Shown piece after piece: positions 1-6,209 of a stretch of 6,439 nucleotides of DNA (its first letter is position 1; each line of letters opens with the position of its first letter). The notes below the pieces were generated by a model. It was not told the origin of the DNA, made no database searches, and saw only the letters and a program-made list of their open reading frames with translations. The position numbers and the translations under genes were made by a program. Source of the stretch: Chloroflexota bacterium (GTDB lineage: Bacteria; Chloroflexota; Anaerolineae; Aggregatilineales; Phototrophicaceae); contig QGUR01000266.1 in assembly GCA_003242205.1 (NCBI GenBank), positions 1-6,439 of the forward strand, written 5' to 3'.

Positions 1-784
1 GGTCACCACCGAGCACGGCCATCATCACAACGCCGCCGCTGACCGTGACCTGATCCGCGCCGTCGCCGCCCTGCACGCCAAGCAGGTTGCTGTTGGTTGA
101 TGACAGGTTGTCTGCTCCCGTACCACCGAGCAGGTTGCCGCCCAGCGTGCTTGCGCCCACGCTGACGACATCGTTGCCATCATCGCCACTGACGTGATTG
201 GCGATGGTTGAGGCGCTCACGTTGACGGTGTCGTCCCCGCTTCCGGCACGCACGTTGTCGATATCTGATCTCTCGATAATGAGGGTGTCGTTGTCATCAC
301 CGCCGAGGACATCTTCATTGACGGTGCTGGCGCGCACCGTGATCGAATCCGCGCCGGTTTCGCCATCGACGTCCAGTTCAACGGTCGCGTCGAGAACGTC
401 AATCGTATCTGCTCCCTCGCCGCCGGCGATGTCGTTCACCGTCGAATTGCCGCTGATAATCAGGTGATCCAGACCGCCGTTGCCGTTGACAACGCCTTCC
501 ACATCGGCGCTGTTACCCACGGTGATCGTGTCGTCGCCGGTTCCCGGTGTGTCGCCGTTAATGTTGCCGTTGACTGCCCCGGTGACGTTGATCAGGTCGT
601 TGCCTTCTCGCCCGTCCGTTCCGGCATCCCCGGCGTCAATTTCGCCTGAGCAGAGGATGGTATCGTCGCCGGCGCTGCCATCGGCGCAATCGAGTATCTC
701 GAGTTGTGCCCGGACCAGACCGGCGGCAAGGGCCAGCACCAGCAGCGTGGCCAGCAAACTTCGGATCGTCGGCACTCTGTTCAT
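1..784 (-). CDS. Secreted RTX-like Asp/Gly-rich repeat protein, 3' end beyond left edge
   Basis: This open frame has 261 complete codons, no stop, and continues past the left edge. It begins at an ATG whose complement is at 782-784, preceded by a purine-rich GAAGAGA. Residues 1-26 form a Sec signal peptide: basic N-terminus (Arg3, Arg8), hydrophobic core at about 10-23, and a V-R-A cleavage site before Gln27. Cys33 and Cys45 are the only cysteines and could form a disulfide. From about residue 77 the protein consists of roughly 20-residue repeats. Each starts with a degenerate RTX nonapeptide (G-G-x-G-x-D-x-I/L/V) and often continues with a Ser-Thr-Val/Ile/Leu step. Family knowledge: such repeats fold as calcium-binding parallel beta-rolls or beta-helices. 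Inference: an exported or surface protein; its function is unknown because the C-terminus is missing. Classical RTX proteins use type I secretion and lack a Sec signal, so this is a different arrangement. Confidence 0.8.
   Translation of the reverse strand, partial: MNRVPTIRSLLATLLVLALAAGLVRAQLEILDCADGSAGDDTILCSGEIDAGDAGTDGREGNDLINVTGAVNGNINGDTPGTGDDTITVGNSADVEGVVNGNGGLDHLIISGNSTVNDIAGGEGADTIDVLDATVELDVDGETGADSITVRASTVNEDVLGGDDNDTLIIERSDIDNVRAGSGDDTVNVSASTIANHVSGDDGNDVVSVGASTLGGNLLGGTGADNLSSTNSNLLGVQGGDGADQVTVSGGVVMMAVLGGD
5..556 (-). repeat. About nine protein-level repeats of ~20 residues (60 bases)
   Basis: Residues 77-260 of the left-edge protein divide into coils that start near residues 77, 101, 121, 141, 161, 180, 200, 220 and 239. 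The first is 24 residues long and the others 19 or 20. The shared pattern is G-G-x-G-x-D-x-I/V/L-x-V, then a few residues, often S-T-V/I/L, then a second short hydrophobic strand. The repeats are diverged at the DNA level, so this is an old internal duplication and not a recent tandem array. Confidence 0.7.
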
Positions 785-1151
785 GGCGCATCTCTTCGCT
801 CAATGGACGGGAATGGTCGCAGGCCAGCGCGGACTGACGAACCGTTTATATGTTGTAGTGTATTCCGTAATTCGGCAATAGGGGCAAGGTCTTGGTCCGT
901 CAGGCTATAGGTTGTCGTCTGCCTTGCCGGGCAACCGTCGTCCAATCTTTATGCAACGTTAACACCGGGGTGCTGTCTTTTTGCGTCGGGTTCTGCTATA
1001 ATGCCATCTAAGATTCCGCGTAACGTTTGACCTCCTCGTTTCCTCAGCAATCGTAGAAGTTCAAACTGCACTGGAAAATTCCTGCCCCAGCGGGTGTGTG
1101 TTGCCTGCTGGCGGCTTTTATCAATAACACGCAAACAGACAAAGAAGAGAA
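785..1151. other. Divergent intergenic region between the repeat protein and RNase J
   Basis: This 367-base stretch holds no credible gene; the overlapping frames are short, and the longest ones read into the signal-peptide or RNase J genes in antisense. It is locally AT-richer than its surroundings. It holds the RNase J promoter (see separate entry) and about 140 bases of RNase J leader. For the leftward gene the only -10-like hexamer I see is TATAAA (complement of 845-850), about 60 bases from its ATG and without a good -35; this is weak. A short inverted repeat, TTGCC-G-GGCAA, lies at 924-934 between the two promoters. Confidence 0.6.
974..1002 (+). promoter_or_regulatory. Extended -10 promoter for RNase J
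   Basis: A perfect TATAAT at 997-1002 is preceded by TGC at 994-996, which gives the extended -10 motif TGnTATAAT. The hexamer at the 17-base spacing (974-979, TGTCTT) is a poor -35, which extended -10 promoters tolerate. Transcription would start near 1009 and give a leader of about 140 bases before the RNase J ATG. The assignment assumes a housekeeping sigma-70-type factor. Confidence 0.6.
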
Positions 1152-2783
1152 ATGGCAACAACACTTAAGATCATCCCTCTGGGCGGCCTGGGGGAAATCG
1201 GCAAGAACATGACTGTTCTTGAATATGGCCGCAATATGATTGTGGTCGACTGCGGCCTGATGTTTCCCGAAAGCGATATGTATGGAATCGATCTGGTTCT
1301 GCCGCAGTTCGACTATGTTGTTCAAAACCAGGACCGCCTGCGCGGCATCGTGCTGACGCACGGTCATATGGATCACATCGGCGGCCTGCCGTATCTGCTG
1401 CAGCGGGTGCAAACGTCGATTTACGGCACGGCGCTCACGATTGGCATGGTGAAGCGCCAGCTTGACGAAGCGAAGGTGCTCTCGCAGGCCCGGCTGAAGG
1501 TGGTCGAAGAGACACAGACCTTCCAACTTGGGCCGTTCAAAATCAGCCTGTTTCCGGTAGCGCATTCGATTCCCGGCTCGGTTGGCATGGTGATCGATAC
1601 GCCCGCTGGCGCGGTTGTGCATACCGGCGACTACAAGCTGGACGAGACGCCTGCAGGTGGGCGCATCACCGATCTGGAGCGCCTGCGCGCGCTGACGCCC
1701 AACGGCGTGCTGGCGCTGCTGGCCGACAGCACCAATGCTGACAAGCCCGGACGGACGCCGACGGAGAAGGTGGTCGAGGAAGAACTCGACCGGCTCTTTG
1801 CCGAGGCGCGTGACGGCCGCATCATCATCGCAACCTTCGCTTCACTGCTGGCCCGCCTGCAGGCGATCATGACCATAGCGCAGAAACACGGGCGCAAGGT
1901 CGCGCTGACCGGGCGCAGCCTGCAGGAAAACGTGGCGCTGGCTCGCGAGCTTGGCTATCTGTCGATCCCCGACGGGTTGCTGGTCGATGTTGGCGCTCGC
2001 GTGCCAGACCGGAAAATGCTCATTCTGTCAACCGGGTCGCAGGGCGAGCCACACTCGGCGCTGAACCGGATGGCACAGGGTGAGCATCGTCAAATACAGG
2101 TGAAGCAGGGCGATACCATCATTATTTCCGGCGGCACGATACCCGGCAATGAAGAGGATGTTGGGCGCATGCTCAACAAGCTGTTCGAGCGCGGCGCGAA
2201 CGTGATTTATGGCCAGTTGGCGAAGGTTCACGTTTCCGGCCATGGCAGCCGCGACGAGATGAAAGCGATGCTCGAGGCGGTGCGCCCGACGTACTTCATT
2301 CCCGTTCACGGCGAAGTGCGTCATCTGCACCTGCACGCGCGTCTGGCGACGGATGCCGGTGTAGCCGCCGGTAACATCTTCGTGCTGAACAATGGCTCGG
2401 TATGGACGACGGACGGCAAGCGCGCCTGGCTGGGCGAGGCCGTTGACGCGCGTGATGTTCTGGTCGATGGCCGGCTGATCGGCGAAATCGGCGCGATGGT
2501 GCTGGAAGATCGCCAGCGCCTGTCGCAGGATGGCTTCATCGTCGCGCTCATTCCGGTGAACGCCAGCAACCGGCTGGCGGGCGAGCCGGAAATCATCAGT
2601 CGTGGCTTTGTCGCCGGAGACCGCTCGAAGGAACTTCTGCGGGCGGCGCAGCGCGAAATCAAGCGACACTTCGGGCGCGGCAAGGTGCAGGGCCAGGACA
2701 GCATCCGCGAGAATTTGCAGAATTTCTTCTACCGGGAAACGCAGTCGCGTCCGGTGGTGCTGCCGAGCTTCATTCGGGTCTAA
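1152..2783 (+). CDS. rnj: Ribonuclease J (metallo-beta-lactamase / beta-CASP RNase)
   Basis: This 543-residue protein has close to the usual length of RNase J (about 555 in Bacillus). It is a cytoplasmic zinc enzyme with 5'-to-3' exonuclease and endonuclease activity in mRNA decay and RNA maturation. Visible zinc and active-site residues are H70-x-H72-x-D74-H75, H138 in A-H-S-I-P, D160 in H-T-G-D, and H386 in P-V-H-G-E. The D-S-T-N-A motif (192-196) is present. The beta-CASP segment includes A-T-F-A-S (227-231), G-R-S (254-256), S-T-G-S-Q-G-E-P (293-300) and S-G-H-G-S (362-366). Residues from about 440 form the C-terminal domain. The start is secure: an in-frame TAA at 1125-1127 is followed by no other start codon, and the N-terminus opens directly into the family's P-L-G-G-L-G-E-I-G-K-N-M. 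The ribosome site is only a purine run (1141-1151). The gene is divergent from the repeat protein and has its own promoter. Confidence 0.97.
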   Translation: MATTLKIIPLGGLGEIGKNMTVLEYGRNMIVVDCGLMFPESDMYGIDLVLPQFDYVVQNQDRLRGIVLTHGHMDHIGGLPYLLQRVQTSIYGTALTIGMVKRQLDEAKVLSQARLKVVEETQTFQLGPFKISLFPVAHSIPGSVGMVIDTPAGAVVHTGDYKLDETPAGGRITDLERLRALTPNGVLALLADSTNADKPGRTPTEKVVEEELDRLFAEARDGRIIIATFASLLARLQAIMTIAQKHGRKVALTGRSLQENVALARELGYLSIPDGLLVDVGARVPDRKMLILSTGSQGEPHSALNRMAQGEHRQIQVKQGDTIIISGGTIPGNEEDVGRMLNKLFERGANVIYGQLAKVHVSGHGSRDEMKAMLEAVRPTYFIPVHGEVRHLHLHARLATDAGVAAGNIFVLNNGSVWTTDGKRAWLGEAVDARDVLVDGRLIGEIGAMVLEDRQRLSQDGFIVALIPVNASNRLAGEPEIISRGFVAGDRSKELLRAAQREIKRHFGRGKVQGQDSIRENLQNFFYRETQSRPVVLPSFIRV

Positions 2784-2926
2784 GGCAGAACCGGCGTTTG
2801 CAGCTTCTTTCGGCGCTTCGCACCGCCCGATCACAAGAAGCGTCCGGGATAAACGGAATCGTAAGAGTGCGGGGGTGTGACTGCGTCCTCAAGCAAGGCA
2901 ACAACAGCGATAAGGGATCGTAGGCA

Positions 2927-3481
2927 ATGAAACACCTGCCTCGCACCAACTTCGTTCTGGCGGCGGTGCTCATCGTTATTGTCGTGCTGGCGTCGCTACC
3001 ATTTCCGTTTTACTCGCACCAATGGCACAAGCTGCTCCATGTGCTGGGGGCGATACTCTTCATCGGCAATATCGTTGGCGCAGCGGTGTGGATGGCTCTG
3101 GCGTTGGTTAGCCGGCAAACCCGCGTAATCCATTTCGCGGCGAAAACGGTGAATCAGGCCGACCTGCTGTTCACCATTCCCGGTGTGCTGCTGTTGTTCA
3201 TCAACGGGCTTGTGCTCGCGCCGAGCTTCGGCGGCGGCAGTGTTTTCGGCGCAAGCTGGGTCGTTGCCGGTATGGCGCTGCTGATTTTAAGCGGCCTGCT
3301 GTGGGCCGGCTTCCTGCTTCGCTATCAAACTCAGCTCGTAGAGCTAAGCGCGACGGGCGAACAGGTGTCGGGCGAGTTCTTCAACGTCTTCCGTAAGTGG
3401 TCGATCTGGGGCAGCATTTCAAACGCGCTCGCGATCATCGCGCTTATCCTGATGGTCTTCAAGCCAACGCTATGGGCCTGA
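2927..3481 (+). CDS. DUF2269-like integral membrane protein
   Basis: This 184-residue protein is mostly hydrophobic. Likely membrane segments lie at about residues 8-27, 36-60, 79-98, 108-131 and 159-180. The second segment holds L-L-H-V-L-G-A-I-L-F, which resembles the first conserved block of DUF2269 (predicted integral membrane proteins with a conserved histidine). His31, His34 and His38 cluster before and within it. There is no signal-peptide cleavage site, so it should stay in the cytoplasmic membrane through all helices. The ATG at 2927 is preceded by AAGGGA at 2912-2917. It lies 143 bases after RNase J on the same strand with no strong terminator or promoter between, so it may be co-transcribed by read-through. 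The biochemical role is unknown; a CopD-like or haem-related membrane protein is an alternative that I cannot exclude. Confidence 0.85.
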   Translation: MKHLPRTNFVLAAVLIVIVVLASLPFPFYSHQWHKLLHVLGAILFIGNIVGAAVWMALALVSRQTRVIHFAAKTVNQADLLFTIPGVLLLFINGLVLAPSFGGGSVFGASWVVAGMALLILSGLLWAGFLLRYQTQLVELSATGEQVSGEFFNVFRKWSIWGSISNALAIIALILMVFKPTLWA

Positions 3482-3503
3482 TAAGCCTGCGCCTCTGATC
3501 CGA

Positions 3504-3537
3504 ACGATAAACTGCAAGCGAGCTTGCGGTACGATAA
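3504..3537. repeat. 7-base direct repeats abutting a 20-base inverted repeat
   Basis: ACGATAA occurs at 3504-3510 and again at 3531-3537. Exactly between them, 3511-3530 is a near-perfect palindrome that can fold into a stem of about eight base pairs (one G-T pair) capped by CGAG. The arrangement directly follows the membrane-protein gene. It looks like a minimal inverted repeat with a flanking duplication, but it is too short to call a mobile element. As RNA it would be a simple stem-loop. Confidence 0.5.
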
Positions 3538-3564
3538 CAGCCGGCGGAGTCTCCGCCGGCTGTT
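3536..3564 (+). terminator. Perfect 13-bp hairpin, possible terminator or leader structure
   Basis: AACAGCCGGCGGA (3536-3548) pairs completely with TCCGCCGGCTGTT (3552-3564) around a GTC loop. This is the strongest stem-loop noticed in the window. It lies between the membrane-protein stop (3481) and the kinase start (3583). The run after it is CGATTC, with no U-tract, so it is not a canonical intrinsic terminator in either direction. It ends six bases before the kinase ribosome site and could instead act on translation or mRNA stability. Confidence 0.4.
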
Positions 3565-3582
3565 CGATTCAAAGGTAACAGC

Positions 3583-4509
3583 ATGACAACCAGTGATGAA
3601 TTGACGATTTTTGCGAAGCTTGTGCAGCGTATCATCCCCGGCGCAAGGCTGCTGCGCGTATGGCGACTTGAGGGTGGCGTTTCTGCACAGGTCACGGCGA
3701 TTGAGTGCATTCTATCCGGCGGGCAAACCCGGAAGCTGATCGTGCGGCGTCACGGCGCAGCCGATCTGCAACGAAACCCGCGTGTCGCGCAGGACGAGTT
3801 CAGACTTCTGGATCGCCTGTATCACGCCGGATTGCCCGTGCCAAAACCGTACTACGTTGATGAATCGGGCGAGTTTTTCCCCACACCCTGTCTGGTCGTG
3901 GAGTTCATCGAGGGCAGGCCGGACTTTGCGCCGGCGGATCTGAACGAATATCTCCAGCAACAGGCGACGCTGCTGGCATCCATTCATGGGGCGGATATTC
4001 CGGTCGATGACCTGTCTTTTTTGCCCGAACAAAACGCGATGGTTGCGGCAAACCTGCGCCGGCGGCCTGAACATCTGGACGACTCTCTGGATGAAGGACT
4101 CATTCGAGACGCGCTCGAAACTGCTTGGCCTTTGCGACAGGCAAACAGGACCTTGTTGCTTCATGGCGACTTCTGGCCCGGCAACCTGCTGTGGCGTGAT
4201 GGCCGGCTGGCCGGCGTGATCGACTGGGAGGACGCCGCGCTCGGCGATCCGCTGGCGGATATGGGGATCAGCCGCCTCGAAATCCTGTGGGCGTTTGGCA
4301 TGGAGGCGATGGAGCGCTTTACGAACGCGTATCGGGCGTTGATGCCGTCCGTCGATTTTGGCAACCTGCCTTACTGGGACCTGTGGGCGGCGTTAAGGCC
4401 TGCCTTCCAGATTGCCGGGTGGGCAGGAAGTGAGGAGCGCGAGCGCATCATGCGCGAGAGGCATAAGCTGTTTGTCGCGCAGGCGTTTGAAAAACTGCCC
4501 GGTTCGTAG
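3583..4509 (+). CDS. APH-family phosphotransferase (aminoglycoside/choline kinase fold)
   Basis: This 308-residue cytoplasmic protein has the kinase-like fold of the APH family. Residues 29-40 look like the glycine-rich nucleotide loop. K51 and R55-R56 lie on the strand that normally carries the ATP-binding basic residue, and E72 in the following helix could pair with it. The catalytic Brenner motif H194-G-D196-F-W-P-G-N201 is intact, and the metal-binding aspartate is D214 in I-D-W-E-D. These show an active ATP-dependent small-molecule kinase; the substrate cannot be read from the sequence. Family members phosphorylate antibiotics, choline, homoserine, sugars and others, so drug resistance should not be assumed. 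The ATG has AAAGG at 3571-3575, seven bases upstream. The gene stands alone, preceded by a hairpin-rich gap and followed by convergent genes. Confidence 0.88.
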   Translation: MTTSDELTIFAKLVQRIIPGARLLRVWRLEGGVSAQVTAIECILSGGQTRKLIVRRHGAADLQRNPRVAQDEFRLLDRLYHAGLPVPKPYYVDESGEFFPTPCLVVEFIEGRPDFAPADLNEYLQQQATLLASIHGADIPVDDLSFLPEQNAMVAANLRRRPEHLDDSLDEGLIRDALETAWPLRQANRTLLLHGDFWPGNLLWRDGRLAGVIDWEDAALGDPLADMGISRLEILWAFGMEAMERFTNAYRALMPSVDFGNLPYWDLWAALRPAFQIAGWAGSEERERIMRERHKLFVAQAFEKLPGS

Positions 4510-4556
4510 GCGATCCGCGTCACTGGCGAAATGGCTGCCGTTTCTGAGGAAGGCGA

Positions 4557-5048
4557 TCAATCCGTCTCAAATCCGGTTGCGCGGAAGTGCTCAATAAGCG
4601 CTGGCGGCAGGGCATTCCGCATCAGTTCTGCTCGTTCGATCGTCCTCGTCAACCAGTGGTCGGCGGGCAGCAACTCGCTGACCTGGCTGGCGGTCAGCCA
4701 CCGGATGGCGCTGTGTTCCTCGCTGATGGTGATCGCATCGCGGTCGTCAATCGTGCAGGCGTATTTCACGCCAAGCAGTTCGTTATCGGGCGTCGGATCG
4801 CCGCGGTAGAAGCGGGTCGTGCCGATGATGAAATCGACCTGAACACGCACGCCGATTTCCTCCAGCACTTCGCGGTGAAGCGCCGTTTCAAAGCTCTCTC
4901 CCTGATTGACGCGCCCGGTCACGCATTCCCACTGCCCGTAACCATATTCGAGCTTTCGCGCCCGCTGTAGCAGCAGGTAGGTCTGTGTCGGCGGGTGATA
5001 GATGAGCGCGGCAACGCCACACTGAAAACGGCCAACGTCCGGCATCAT
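4557..5048 (-). CDS. NUDIX hydrolase
   Basis: The frame could extend to 5111, but the upstream peptidase ends at 5056 and AGGA (complement of 5054-5057) lies five bases before the ATG at 5046-5048. That gives 163 residues; ATGs at 5054 and 5045 are the alternatives. A complete NUDIX box is present, G-x5-E-x7-R-E-x2-E-E-x-G: Gly45, Glu51, Arg59-Glu60, Glu63-Glu64 and Gly66. The segment before the box (W-E-C-V-T-G) resembles the dihydroneopterin triphosphate pyrophosphatase-type group, but the substrate is not certain; a nucleoside triphosphate clean-up role is equally possible. The enzyme hydrolyses nucleoside diphosphate-linked compounds using Mg2+ in the cytoplasm. The start lies seven bases after the peptidase stop, so translation is probably coupled. 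The gene is last in the minus-strand set and converges on the kinase gene. Confidence 0.85.
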   Translation of the reverse strand: MMPDVGRFQCGVAALIYHPPTQTYLLLQRARKLEYGYGQWECVTGRVNQGESFETALHREVLEEIGVRVQVDFIIGTTRFYRGDPTPDNELLGVKYACTIDDRDAITISEEHSAIRWLTASQVSELLPADHWLTRTIERAELMRNALPPALIEHFRATGFETD

Positions 5049-5053
5049 TTTCA

Positions 5054-5057
5054 TCCT
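5054..5057 (-). promoter_or_regulatory. Ribosome site that fixes the NUDIX start
   Basis: On the minus strand AGGA overlaps the peptidase TAG stop and sits five bases from the ATG at 5046-5048 (eight from the next ATG). The far upstream start at 5111 has no such site and would overlap the peptidase by about 55 bases. Confidence 0.5.
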
Positions 5058-6207
5058 AAAGCTGATACTGCTGCCGGATTTCGTCCGACAGGCCAATAGC
5101 CGCCGCGACAAAATGCGCCAGCCAGCGAATCGAACGGGGCAGGTCGGCCAGGGAGGCGCTTTCGTCGCCGGTGTGCGCGTTGCTCATCGGTGGACCGATC
5201 ATGGCGAGGACTTGCGCCCAGCGCGCAAGCGCAACGTCGTCGCTGCGCGACAGATATCCGGTGTTGAGTTGAACCGTATCCGGGTGGGCGGCATTGACTT
5301 CCGCCGCCAGATCAGCGGCGAGCGCCAGCGCATTCGGCGGTACAACCGAGCCCCGCCCCCACGCGGAAACGCTCCCATGCGCCGCGCCGTGGCCGATCGT
5401 CACGTTCGTTTCATCGCCTGTGGATTGCGCGTCGACAACAATGCAGCCGATCGCGGGCGGCGGAAGCGCGTGGGCCAGCCGCGCCGCGCCGTGGCCGAAG
5501 AAACTCTCCGGATTGCCTTCTTCCTGATCGCTGAAAACGAAGAGACAACGCTTGTTGGCGGCTATCAGGGCGGGTTCGATGACGCGCAGGATCGCCGCCG
5601 CGCCGAGCGTGGTCATCACCCCAAGGCAGTTATCCAACCCTGTGCCTCGAATCGTGCTGCCATCCAGAACCGGCTCGACATCCATGGTGATCAGGTCGCG
5701 CCAGCAAAGCGCGCCCTCGGTTGCTTCGAAGCGCAGGTGGTCATTGCCGCCCTGCCGGTCAGAAATGAGCCTGCCGCGCGCGCCAGCCTTTAACTCCCCG
5801 CTGTCAAACCGTAACGCCTTCGCAGCAACTTCATAGCGCCCACTTGGGAAACGGTTGGCGCAGATCGGATACAGTATGCCATCGGTTTCTGACCGCACTT
5901 TAAACGTTGGCCGGTCCATGTGGGCGACAATCACGAGATCGGCGGCGGCCTTGTTCGCGCCGAGCCACAGCCCCGTGTTGCCCGTCGATCCGATCCGCGA
6001 CATGTAGCGGTCACCCAGCTCCAGATCGTTTGCAACGGCGGCGAGCGTATCGCCGATAGCGCCGGGAAGCGCCGCGCCGCCCGATGGGGCATGTGCGAGC
6101 AGAAACCGCCGCAGCAACGGCCAGATCGTCGCTTCTTCCGCGAGCAGCGTGTGATTTTTGAGGGCGGCTTCGAGGCCCGGCGCGGATTCGTACAGATGTG
6201 AGAGCAT
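5056..6207 (-). CDS. M42-like zinc metallopeptidase (aminopeptidase)
   Basis: This protein of about 383 residues has the motif order of the M42/M20-type di-metal peptidases. The first metal site is H96-x-D98 in V-A-H-M-D. The bridging aspartate is D192 in G-L-D-N. The catalytic and metal acidic pair is E229-E230 in D-Q-E-E-G. D259 in V-V-D is the next ligand, and H345 with E349 in H-T-G-D-E-S form the last site. All expected ligands are present, so it should be active as a cytoplasmic aminopeptidase; substrate preference is unknown. GAGG at 6214-6217 (complement) lies six bases from the ATG at 6205-6207, which favours that start. The ATG at 6208-6210, which overlaps the upstream TGA by one base, is the alternative. 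The frame can be extended to 6360, but that part is antisense-like and overlaps the upstream gene. Compared with typical M42 proteins of about 340-370 residues it is slightly long. The gene follows a peptidase paralogue and precedes the NUDIX gene, in a probable operon. Confidence 0.85.
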   Translation of the reverse strand: MLSHLYESAPGLEAALKNHTLLAEEATIWPLLRRFLLAHAPSGGAALPGAIGDTLAAVANDLELGDRYMSRIGSTGNTGLWLGANKAAADLVIVAHMDRPTFKVRSETDGILYPICANRFPSGRYEVAAKALRFDSGELKAGARGRLISDRQGGNDHLRFEATEGALCWRDLITMDVEPVLDGSTIRGTGLDNCLGVMTTLGAAAILRVIEPALIAANKRCLFVFSDQEEGNPESFFGHGAARLAHALPPPAIGCIVVDAQSTGDETNVTIGHGAAHGSVSAWGRGSVVPPNALALAADLAAEVNAAHPDTVQLNTGYLSRSDDVALARWAQVLAMIGPPMSNAHTGDESASLADLPRSIRWLAHFVAAAIGLSDEIRQQYQL

Positions 6208-6209
6208 CA

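Noticed and set aside
198..881. Several plus-strand frames over the repeat protein, rich in Ser/Thr/Pro or Val
   Set aside because: They are reverse-strand echoes of the Asp/Gly repeats; the minus-strand frame has the signal peptide and the regular repeat.
955..1030. Two AACGTT palindromes (955-960 and 1022-1027) on either side of the RNase J -10 box, as operator sites
   Set aside because: A six-base palindrome twice within 70 bases can occur by chance, and the flanks are only partly alike.
1031..1036. AGGAGG on the minus strand (complement of 1031-1036) as a ribosome site
   Set aside because: The nearest ATG is about 23 bases away and opens a frame of only three codons.
1087..1120. Stem (CCAGC / GCTGG) followed by CTTTTA in the RNase J leader, as an attenuator
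   Set aside because: The stem is only five base pairs with a 15-base loop and the T-run is four long; too weak to annotate.
1044..1622. 192-codon minus-strand frame over the RNase J start
   Set aside because: It overlaps the promoter, leader and N-terminus of RNase J and shows no recognisable domain.
2028..2834. 268-codon open frame on the minus strand inside RNase J
   Set aside because: It is antisense to the well-supported RNase J gene, gives a low-complexity His/Arg/Ala-rich product with no motif, and has no ribosome site of note. GC-rich codon use commonly creates such frames.
2784..2926. Possible terminator or promoter between RNase J and the membrane protein
   Set aside because: Only stems of about four base pairs and a GATAAA without a -35 were found; nothing could be supported.
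4510..4556. Bidirectional terminator in the convergent gap
   Set aside because: No stem-loop of useful length or T-run is visible in the 47 bases.
5113..5793. 226-codon plus-strand frame within the M42-like peptidase
   Set aside because: It is a shadow of the peptidase gene, Arg-rich and without family motifs.
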